Assembly: GCF_021018805.1 (NCBI RefSeq) | Contig: NC_086247.1 | Location: 133,589,602-133,653,601 of the forward strand | Reading direction: 5' to 3' | DNA length: 64,000 nt | Source: Prinia subflava | Lineage: Eukaryota > Chordata > Aves > Passeriformes > Cisticolidae | Part shown: positions 47,591-57,765 of the stretch, piece by piece | Layout of the letters: each line of letters opens with the position of its first letter | Position numbering within the stretch: position 1 is the stretch's first letter | Notes under the pieces: model-generated | What the model was told of the DNA's origin: nothing | What the model saw: the letters and a program-made list of their open reading frames with translations, nothing else | The model's database searches: none | Made by a program: the position numbers and the translations under genes

Positions 47591-50500
47591 TTGTACTTGG
47601 CAACTGAAATGCAAAATTACAAAATATGACTGGACGATGGAATCTTGTCCTCAAAATGAGAAGAAAAGATTTTCACTGCTCTGTTTCTATTCAACAAATG
47701 CACACAAAACTCCACAAGCAGTTATGTACGTCTCCTCCCTGCCTCCCCTCTGCAGCAGAGCAGAGCCAGCAGGGCCTCTGCTCAGCCCCGGCTGTGACAG
47801 AGGCTGCCAGTCTGCAGTGCCTGTCACTGCACTTTGTTGGGGCCGTGAATGTAACCCCTCAGCCTAAGGCTGGGTGACAAAAGGTAGTAGACCTGAAGCT
47901 GGGAAGTGTTTGAGAGCATTTCCTCTATATTCAAAAAATGGAGAGAGAGCAGGGAGGATCTCCCTCTGTTTGTATACCAGATGTTTAACAGTGCCTTCAC
48001 AGTGCTCAGCCAAAACTTCAGTATAAACAAATATCAGTGCTGATGGCTGAACAAAAAAAATCCTTCTTCTGTCCAAAGGTTCGATATAACCTACTAAACA
48101 CCCAAGTGAGGATCAGGAAGAGTGTACAAACATCTCAGCTGTCTGGAAGGGAAGCTCATGTTCTGGGTCAGAAATCACTGTGGCCAGGAAAGAATGTGAG
48201 GCATGTCATACCCTTCCAATGCAACCAGTGAATTGAAAAAAAAATCACTGAGAGTGTATGGCATCAATTATTTTTTCCATAACCATTTGCCCAGGAGCTT
48301 ACTAATAAAACTGAAAACCTTTTGCAGTTTATCAAAGTCAATCTTAGTCGGATGTTATGTTTCAGGAGGGTATTTATCAGAGTTGGTTTCTGCTGAAGTG
48401 GTGCTCAGTAAAAGAAGCTGTCAGCCACAGAGGTGGTGCTTCCAGGAAGCCTGCGTGGCTGTGCCAGGTGGCTAAGGAAGCCTATGATTTTTCATTTATA
48501 GTGCCATGCATTTACAAGACTAGCAATGAAAACCACATCAAACCAGATTTGTCAGCCTCTCTCGATGCATTTTCTAAGAACTCTATACCAGGGAAATTTA
48601 TGTAGCTGAAATTATTTGGAAGTCATCAAACACAAATATTTTTAACCTTATGCTTTTCAAAGATATTAATAGCTCCATTTCATGATTTTATTTTCAGGTT
48701 TTGGTGTTAGGTATATATTCCGTAAGGAGTAAGGAATAAAAAGACATTGCTTTTCTAATTAAATCTTTACTTTTCTGGTTTAAATACATTTAAATCTAAA
48801 TAAATCTGGCTTGTCTGTTACATTTGGCCTGAAGTGGTTACCAGTCTGGATGAGAGGCACATGTTTACATTATGTTATTGACTTTCTTTAAATTACACAT
48901 TCCAGTGCTTGACAAAAAAGTGATATAAAAATTATATATTCACTGGACTGAAAAAACGGACTCGAAGCTTTTTAAGGCCCCTGCAGTCATGCAAAAGATT
49001 GCTGGTGCAATGAATGTGTTTTCACGCAGACCTCTGAAGGGTGACAGCAGGCACGGAGCCAGCATTTGTTAAAGGGGGATCAGTTCAGGATGAGGTAATG
49101 GCGTGGGAGATTCCAGCTTGCTTGCAAGGGCAGGAGGAAATGATGTGGTGCCTTCTGCTCTCACAAAGGGAGGGGAGGGAGATGAGGGAAAGAAAGGAAG
49201 TGCAGACGGTGAGCCTGGATATGCCTCTTAACTTCTTGCTTAAGGCAGGAATTTCCACCTCTGGTATCCCTGTATGATTTGCACAACTTATACTGTGCAA
49301 AATGAGAAAGACTTGTAGCTGTATGTCAGTCACACCTTCTGATCACAAAGCCATCTAGTATCACCTACAGCTTTTGTACATTGCAGTTTTGTCTTTTAAA
49401 GAGTTAAGTCCCTGCCCAAACTTGTTTTTTCCATTCAGTCCATGTGGTGAGTTTAATCTCTGACTACGACTAGTGTTAGTTAGCACAGGAAATAGATCTG
49501 CCATGCTGGTAGGATTTCAGCAGAAGGGTATTTTCTCCAGAGAGAAAGAAAATCTTTAATGCAGCCAATAACAGAACTGTAACTGTGGCCCTGCTGAACG
49601 ACATATAGATTAGATAAACCAAAATTGTACACAGTGAGTACTGCAAAATCTGCCCAAGAAGCTGAGCACTTGGTGCCTAGACAGCCCAGAGATGTATTCC
49701 ATCCTATTCTATTTGCTAGCATTTGCAAATGAGTTACTTTAAAGCTAATATAAAACTATTTGATATCAGTTATGGACTGCAATTACAAAAGTTACTTTAC
49801 TTAAAATATCCTCTTTCTGGCTTTGGACATGTCCACAGATATCTGTCAAACACACTGATATAATATCTGCCTGAAAGTCTCTTAGAAAATACTCCACAAT
49901 AAAACAGATTTGAAGAAGTTGTGAGATTTTGTAAGGATAAACTGAAATAAAGGATAAATTGAAAAGTTATTTTGAAAAAAGTCTAGGAAAAATATAACAG
50001 TATCATTTTTGGCTGCTTTTGGGGTCCCTTCCCCTTTGCCTCAACTAAGAACAAAAAACTTCAGGTTTTTCTACAGTTGAAACAAACTTTATTTAGAAAA
50101 AAGACTGTGAAATTTAAATGTTATTTTTTTTGCCAAGACAGCTTGGACAGAGGAGCCCCAAAAAGCCTAGTCTAAAAGGGCCAAGAAAGCCTAAAACAAT
50201 TATTTCTGAGGAAGAGAAATCTTGCACAAGACATATGCCAGTATGGACTGGCAGTGTCAAAATTCAGTGGTAGGGAGCTGGGCTTACTTGAAACTCCAGC
50301 AAATATGTTTCACATAACTCACCAGAAAAATACAATGGGAGATTGTTGGAATTGTCCATTGGGAACGCTGTGTGTCAGATGAAGTCCCTGAGGATGATTT
50401 TATCACAGTTTTGGTGCCAAGTCAGATGTAGCACTCATCTCCAACAATATAGAACACTGTTGTTCAAAACCTAACAATATTAAACTCAAGTAATTAATTA

Positions 50501-51776
50501 ACATAAGCTGTGAATTATTCACATTGTCATTGGCAGTCCAGGCATCATGTATATTGTAGTACAATAGTATTGTGTCCTTCATCTGCAGGATATCTCTCAA
50601 GATTCTTCTTGATATGACAGAAGTTTATTATCTTTGGAATACAACTGCAGGACAGAGGCATTACCATATTCAGGGAAAACCATGCCTTTGCCTTTGAAAT
50701 ATCCTGACATCTGACCTGTATGTTGTTTCATCCTGATGTGCTGGACTTACATGGTAGGCTTGGTAAATTCTGTCATGGAGTTGATAAAATTGCCTGATCC
50801 ATGTTAAATGAACAGCAACAAACACTGGCAAAAGTCTGAGTTAGTAAAACTGAAACATCTGTAAAGTCCCTGAATAGTTGTTAGGTCCTTCCTCCTTCCA
50901 TCCTACACAAGCTGTCTCTCACACTGTATACGTATTGGACCATATACAAGACCAAATTCTTAAGGAAAATGTCAGGTAGACAGTGAATTGTCTTTGTATT
51001 GAGAAACAGGACACTGTTCCACCTGAAAAATTATGGACACCTCTACTCTTCCAGACATTGGCTCTCTTCCTTCTTCAGCCACATGCATCATCTCTTCTGT
51101 ATTTAACTAATTTTCCACTCAATTCCTTGTGGCCACAATATATGTATCTTAAATCTGAATCATCTGCCCTCCTTAATCTCAGCTGGACAGAGTACATTTA
51201 TGCTTGAAAATTAGGCATAGAGCTGGCATGTAAAAACAGAATGTCTTTTTAGAAACTCAGTCTTCTCAGTTTTGGGGTGTGTGCAGCACCACCTCTTCCC
51301 TTTGAAAGGAGCCAATTAATCCCAGAATGGCTAACACAATGTACGCTCAGTTTATGAGTCTCACTGGAACCAAGGATTTGGCACAAGGATTTGGACTGAG
51401 GAATCCACTAAAAACTTGGCCTTCAAGGAGCCAGTACTGTTCTGCTTGTCCTGGGCTTCTCAAAGGAAGACTGGAACAATTGCTGCACTTAATGATTCTA
51501 TTGCTATGTCCTGCCTCTTCCTCAGACAGGTCATCATTTCCTGGTATATCATGGCAAGAAAACATTATGCTATTTATGCTTTGTGTAAGTGATGGAACTG
51601 GGAGAGAGAGAAACATGAAATCACTTCTCAGATTTAATTATTTTTTGGCTAGAGGAGCTCTTTAAGCAGTTTGATTTGAAAAAGCTTGGCCAAAAAGAAG
51701 TAGTAAGTGTTTAACTGACAGGGTTCATTAATGACGTAGAAGAATCACTTCTTTTCTATTTTCTCAAAGAGAGAGT

Positions 51777-51826
51777 GGATGCATGGATGGATGCATGGAT
51801 GGATGCATGGATGCATGGATGGATGA
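51777..51826. repeat. (GGATGCAT/GGAT)n tandem array
   Basis: Interspersed GGATGCAT octamers and extra GGAT tetramers in an imperfect array of about 50 bp. Confidence 0.9.
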
Positions 51827-52508
51827 CTCATCCTTGAAAAAGTTTGCAACCTCAAAATTTAAAACAGTGAACTAAGACAGGGCTTCCCATTGTAATATGG
51901 CAAGTGACTGTTCATGCACACTGTTGTTCTACCTGGACTAAAAGTTTGCTGCAGGAATTGCAACCTAGTGCTGAGCAATGTCAAGATGGCCAGGTCAGCA
52001 GTGTGGCAAAGGACAAGAAACAAGCTACAGCACACTGTGCATTTTGCATAGATTCTCCTGAAAACTTGATCTGTTTAATTCAAACATTTTATCTGATATT
52101 TAAGTTAAATGGTACTTATAAAGTGCCTATCATGATCCTTGAACAATTTCTTGGTCTTTGACAATGTACAAATTTCATGAAACGAGGATGTGGGGAGGGA
52201 AAATTTCTAACTATCTATTTTGGGGCACCCAAAATCAAGACTGAGAGACTGTGTATTCTGAAAATTGGTTCTGCTTAAAGATTTTCAGGTTGAGCATTGA
52301 ACCTTAAACCATGCCAAACCTCTTCTTAGTTTGGAAAACCTCATTCTTTATGTCCCAGTCATTGCTAACTGTATTGCTCCCATTCAGCAGTCAGTGCTAT
52401 TGCAGTTAAATGAAGTGAGACAGGGTGTTATTCTTGATTTGTGTTTTATTGATTATTTTTAAGGGATGGATTATATAAATTGCTATACTTGTAATAGAGC
52501 TTAAAAAC

Positions 52509-52741
52509 TCCCCTCCCCCTCCCCTCCCCTCCCCCTCCCCTTCCCCTCCCCTTCCCTTCCCTTCCCTTCCCTTCCCTTCCCTTCCCTTCCCTTCCCTTCC
52601 CTTCCCTTCCCTTCCCTTCCCTTCCCTTCCCTTCCCTTCCCTTCCCTTCCCTTCCCTTCCCTTCCCTTCCCTTCCCTTCCCTTCCCTTCCCTTCCCTTCC
52701 CTTCCCTTCCCTTCCCTTCCCTTCCCTTCCCTTCCCTTCCC
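52509..52741. repeat. (CCCTT)n pentanucleotide microsatellite, pure polypyrimidine on the plus strand
   Basis: The first 40 bases mix CCCCT and CCCTT units. From about 52551 the array is a perfect CTTCC-phase repeat of roughly 38 units. The strand is 100% pyrimidine for over 230 bases, a sequence class that can form triplex (H-DNA). On the minus strand it translates to an artefactual GREGK repeat. Confidence 0.97.
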
Positions 52742-53978
52742 TGAGGTGTGCATGATGTTTGAGAAAGCCTCAGGACACAGGGCTGTAGTGGCTTTTAAAT
52801 GAGCACCTGATTTGGTACAGAAATGTCATATTTTGATACAGAAAACTTCCTATTCTGGCAACTAGAAACCATAGTAGAGAGGAACCTAATGCATGACAAT
52901 AATTCTTCAGAAATGTAAATCGTGCGACTGGGTGACTTGACTCATGTTCATGTCACTTCCTTAATGATGAAACCCCTGCCAGTTTCATATAGTTCATTGT
53001 ACATTAAAATAGAATATTTTAGACAGACTTGGTTAGTTTTGAGTATAGAGCCTAGTCATTTACCTGAAAAAAATCAGCAGCTAGTCATACCAATTTGATA
53101 TGCTTTACAATGCTGGCAATGACAATAGACAACATAATTTAAAAAATAAATTTCATGAAAGAATTTGCCAGTTTCTTTCTCAAGATGAAAATTAGTCAAG
53201 GAAGTTACTCACAAGGGGAGATTTCAATGCTGGAACATTTAGATATTCTGCAGCCTGGTTATATTCAGAAATTCAAATCAGCTTCTCCTAGTCAGAATGT
53301 AGGGAGATGGATTATCAGGGTTCAGAAAAACCATCATTTCACTGGATGCACTGGCCTTGGGGACTCCTCCTTACACTTGGCTCTCAGCTAAAGGGACTGA
53401 CTTATCCCAGCTGAAGATTAGAGCCAGAATTTTTTTTTTTCTTTTTAAACAGGGACCTTTCTGTTTTCAAAATCATAGCAGTCTTCATGTTTTTAGGCCA
53501 TGGCTGAAGGTCTTCTTAGACCATGAAAGTCACAGCAGTCACTCAAGTGATAGGCCACAGCACTTACTCTTGCTGAGCACTAGTGTTCCTCAATTGTCTG
53601 TAGGGTGTTAAGGGTCTTTTATTTCCTCATGGTAAAGTGTGGCCCCATTGCCCAAAATTTGTTTAATATTCATGGTGCAGGGGATGTGTCAAGGAATGCC
53701 TCTACAGCCCCATGCATGCCAGGGCTTACGGTTACTGTATGGTACTGACAACAAAAATTATTGTATTTGCATGGCAGGATGTTTTTCCACGGGTGTTTAA
53801 TCTTTCTATATCTTTCCACACCTCCTGGAAGCAGAGACTTTAGAAACTTTACAAAAAGGGCATAAATCTGATTAAGAAAAGCATTCACATCTGTTTAGTC
53901 AAGGTTTATATAGAAAGCGCATTCAATATTTGGACTAAATTGCTCTTCTTTCTTACTGTTTAAATTAAATGGTAAATT

Positions 53979-54008
53979 AAAAAAAAAAAAAAAAGAGAGA
54001 GAGAGAGA
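53979..54008. repeat. Poly(A) run followed by (GA)n
   Basis: Sixteen or so A bases followed by about seven GA dinucleotides on the plus strand. Confidence 0.88.
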
Positions 54009-57000
54009 AGTGAATGCCAGTCTTTTCAGCTATGTTTTCATACCAACAGATATTTTTGCAAGGGAATAATAGAAATTCTGTTATATAGACTTTTTAATTT
54101 TTAGTACAACAGATATGCAGTATAAAGGGATTCAGGCACCTGTACCTTCTCTCTGTGCATATCCATTTTCCCTGTTAATGGAAGTTACACACAATACAGG
54201 TGTGTTTTTGCTAAATTTCTAGGACATGATTCTGTATTTCATTCTTGGCAGTAAACTAATACATAATTATCTGGGGAAAAAAAGGCTACAAAAAAAAAGG
54301 TAAAAAAGAAAATTTTACTGTGAACTAAAACTCTTGGGATAAAAATACCTATTTGTTTTTTCAAAAGTGCCATTGGCTTACCTCTGATCTACCTCTGTAT
54401 AGGTGAAGTTTTGGGCTGACCAGGCAGCTGCATGACTGCACACTGGAATTGCAAGGAAAGGCATTGCAGTAAACAGCACAGATGACAACCAGTAGTTTAT
54501 GAATAATGCCCAGTGTGGTGCTGAGTGATGCTCTTAGCTGTCTGCTCTTCATGTCAGAAGTGGTCAAGGTCTCCATCAGCCACCGCCTCTGAGAGTGCCA
54601 TAGCATTTTCCATGAAACTAGACAGATTCCTGTGATTTCATTTCCATTCAAGGTACACTCTCTGTGTTGTTTATGGCTACACTGAGACAGTGTCTGTTCT
54701 GAAGAGGACAGTAGAGATATTTTGCATTTCAAGGGGACATATTTTAATGCCCTTTGGGGTTTGCAATGCATATGTGCCTTAAATTTATTACAGCTTACAA
54801 GAAACTTACAGCTTCTTCCATTTGTGCATCTGTGTAAGTGCCAACCAGCAAAAGGCACTTAAAGGTTTACTGCAGTCCCAACAGCCAGCAATATCTGAAC
54901 ATTTCATAGTGAAACACAGAGATGAGGCAGGTGGCCAAAAGCACATATGGCAGCAATGACATAAACATATGGAAATTACACTTGAAACATGAAGTGAGCG
55001 GGTCATATTTGCTAAAACAAATACATTGGATTTTAGGGACAAAGCATTTTTTGAATGGGGATGATTCTTGCAAAAGTGTGTCATTGAAGGTTTTGTGAAG
55101 TATCATTTGTGCTCTGTAAGGAAAAACAGATGGGGCACCAGCACACCTTTAAAAAAAACAACAGTCTACTAAAGCTATCAGGATTGCTAAGTACAGCATC
55201 TTTAATCTGTGAGACTGTTGGTTATGTGCTGTTTTGCTTTTTGCCTACTCATAGAATGAGTATGTACTTCTGTGCCAGGGCTCACAAAGGCTTACAGCTC
55301 AAACTTGATGGCTTAAATAGAGCTCTGAGAGGGCTGGGCAGCACAACAGGGATCAGGCTGGGCTTCGGGAACCCTTAGCCTCAGGAATGCTGTGTGACCT
55401 CTGCCTCTTATTCAGTGGGTGAATGGAATGAGCTGCAGCCCAGGACTTCTACTGCAAGCACTTCGGTAGCTCAACCTTGTCAGCTTCCTTTGCTTGACTA
55501 AGCTTCAGTGAACAAAAGAAATTAAAATCTCAAGGACCTACATTTAGATACAAACTACATTCCTGCACTTCTGGTTGCCAACAGAATGAAAGCAAAGCAG
55601 AATTTTATTCAAAAAAACATCAAGATCTTTAATAAAATATACAGGTTCACATTCTTTCTTGTACAGTACATTACCTGAAGTACAGTAGTTGACTACTGTG
55701 AATTGGGCTGTGAAGTTTACCTTTTTCTCTACCCACTGTTCATGTTCAGGTTTATCAGTACTTCCAGTGAAGATATTTCTTTCTGCATGACTGCAAGCTA
55801 AAAAGAATCAAGAATCAATGATAGTTTTGTATCCCCTAAGTGCTGAAGTAATACATTACAGATAATATCTCTGCAATGTATCACTCACTTCCTATGGGAA
55901 GGAGGAAAAAGATGTCCCTTACCTGATGCATCAGTGCAGGATTTCAGAATGGGAGTTGTGCTTTGGCCACCCTAGTTTTAAGTTAGCTAAATGGCAGAGA
56001 TTCCATCATCTTTCTTAAGCAATTTCTGCATTCATGCTGAAACAGTTTGTTGCTACTCAAAGTTTTTCTCTGTTAACTTTTATGCCATTGCTATTGTCCT
56101 GTACTACCTACATCATTCTTTTCCATTGCTAGTAGTTCCATTTTGATAGTAAAATTGCTCTTAAAACACTGCGATTTTTGTGTGGCCTTTTATGTTACAC
56201 ACATATTTGCAGATCGTGCTCTCCTAAGACTCTTACCATGTGCCTACCAAAATTAACAGCAAAAGGCTGGCTCCAGACAGCAGAACAGTGGAGTACAACA
56301 GTGGAGAAACAAACCTTTGCTAAAATCAAGCCTGCTACTATCCTAGTTATTATCCAGGAGCAAGATCCTGGTTGCAGCAATTTCAATAATGTACTGTCCA
56401 CACAAAGAAACCTAAGTTATTCCTGGGACCGTTGTTACAACAATGGCAGAATTAAGCCTTAGGCATGTAACTGCTTACCCAGCTACAAGGAAAACATATT
56501 TAACCTGTAAAGTTTGGAGCTTGTAAAGCATAGGAGCTGAGATTCTTATATTGGGAGGCAGCTAAAGAAAACACATACATTATGTTTCTGGTTATTTGTT
56601 TTGAACATTAGGCAGTTCTTTGTGAATAGTTAGCATAATTTTCCCCTGATTTTACTCGTTCAGAAAGCTCAAAAGGAAATGAAAGGTTCTTAGAAAGATA
56701 TATAAGATACATATGCATCATACCTATAGAAGGGTTTTAATAGGTTATTCGGAGTGTTTTGCCAGGCCTGCAATATAACATTAAACTTGCCAAGCCCTTC
56801 TTGCAGCCATCTGGAGGGGGACAACGAGATGCAAGGGGGAAGCTCAGCCACGTCCGCCGAGGATGCCGCTGCTGTCAGCCCCGGGCGCGCCGTGCCGAGG
56901 CTCCCCGCGCCCCCCGTGCCGGCACCGCCCTGCCACGTCCCACGGCCGCGGCGGAACCCTGCCGGTCCCTGGGGACTCAGCCCCGGCTGCCGCCCGCCCT

Positions 57001-57070
57001 CCGCTCCGCGCCCCGCCGGCCGAGCCGCCCGCTCGCCTCCTTTGTGTCCGCGGCCGCCGCCCCTTCCCCG

Positions 57071-57109
57071 CGGGCGGGGCGGAGCAGGGCGGGCCCGGCG
57101 GGGCGGGTT
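57071..57109 (+). promoter_or_regulatory. VIM: Clustered GC boxes (Sp1-type) upstream of VIM
   Basis: CGGGCGGGGCGGAG at 57071-57084 and GGCGGGGCGGGTT starting near 57098 lie 10-50 bases upstream of a TATA-like CATAAGAAG. This fits the GC-box-driven vimentin promoter known from other vertebrates. Confidence 0.65.
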
Positions 57110-57118
57110 CGCGGCGCC

Positions 57119-57127
57119 CATAAGAAG
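57119..57127 (+). promoter_or_regulatory. VIM: TATA-like element of VIM
   Basis: CATAAGAAG lies about 105 bases before the start codon. If it works as a TATA box, transcription would begin near 57150 and the 5' UTR would be roughly 75 bases. The match to TATAAA is imperfect. Confidence 0.45.
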
Positions 57128-57223
57128 GGGCCCTGGCCGCAGCCACCGCCCTTCTTCGCCGCACTCTCCTCCGGTCGTCCCGCTCCGCTCCCGGATTACA
57201 AAGCCCGCGCCGCCGCCGCCGCT

Positions 57224-57765
57224 ATGAGCATCAGCACGAAAAACTCCTCGTACCGCCGCATGTTCGGCGGGGGCAGCCGGCCCAGCACCGGCACCCGCTA
57301 CATCACGTCCAGCAGCCGGTACTCGCTGGGCAGCGCCCTGCGGCCCAGCAGCGCCCGGTTCGTGTCCGCCTCGCCCGGCGGCGTGTACGCCACCAAGACG
57401 TCGTCGGTGCGGCTGCGGAGCAGCATGCCGCCCATGCGGCTGCACGACTCCGTGGACTTCACCCTGGCCGACGCCATCAACACGGAGTTCAAGGCGAACC
57501 GCACCAACGAGAAGGTGGAGCTGCAGGAGCTTAATGACCGCTTCGCCAACTACATCGACAAGGTGCGCTTCTTGGAGCAGCAGAACAAGATCTTGCTGGC
57601 CGAGCTGGAGCAGCTCAAGGGCAAGGGCACGTCCCGCCTGGGCGACCTCTACGAGGAGGAGATGCGGGAGCTGCGGCGACAGGTGGACCAGCTCACCAAC
57701 GACAAGGCACGCGTGGAAGTGGAGCGGGACAACCTCGCCGACGACATCATGCGGCTGCGGGAGAA
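57224..57765 (+). CDS. VIM: VIM exon 1, coding part (head, coil 1A, start of coil 1B)
   Basis: 180 codons plus two bases, from [17 protein letters not shown] to IMRLRE and the first two bases of K181, ending at a GTGAGT donor. It carries the head domain and the [11 protein letters not shown] helix-initiation motif. It is GC-rich throughout. Confidence 0.97.

Larger units (their letters stand above)
44800..56820. other. Intergenic region between divergent TRDMT1 and VIM
   Basis: About 12 kb of AT-rich DNA without a recognised gene. It holds a short GT run near 44950, a 61-bp tandem duplication (47469-47590), a GGATGCAT array (51777-51826), a large (CCCTT)n microsatellite (52509-52741) and an A/GA run (53979-54008). 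Minus-strand splice-like segments at 54.4-55.8 kb are noted as findings. They could belong to an antisense RNA like human VIM-AS1, but the reading phases between them do not match. Confidence 0.7.

Noticed and set aside
52406..52753. Minus-strand GREGK-repeat protein
   Set aside because: Direct translation of the (CCCTT)n microsatellite; no gene context.
54361..54858. 165-codon minus-strand frame with a good acceptor (TCCTCTTCAG near 54702) and donor (GTAAGC near 54380)
   Set aside because: Tempting splice sites, but the peptide has no recognisable family and the phase does not join the neighbouring open segment at 54867-55113. Kept only as a hint of antisense transcription.
56690..57445. 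251-codon minus-strand frame antisense to VIM exon 1
   Set aside because: Complement of a GC-rich coding exon and promoter. Composition is a shadow effect and there is no conserved motif.
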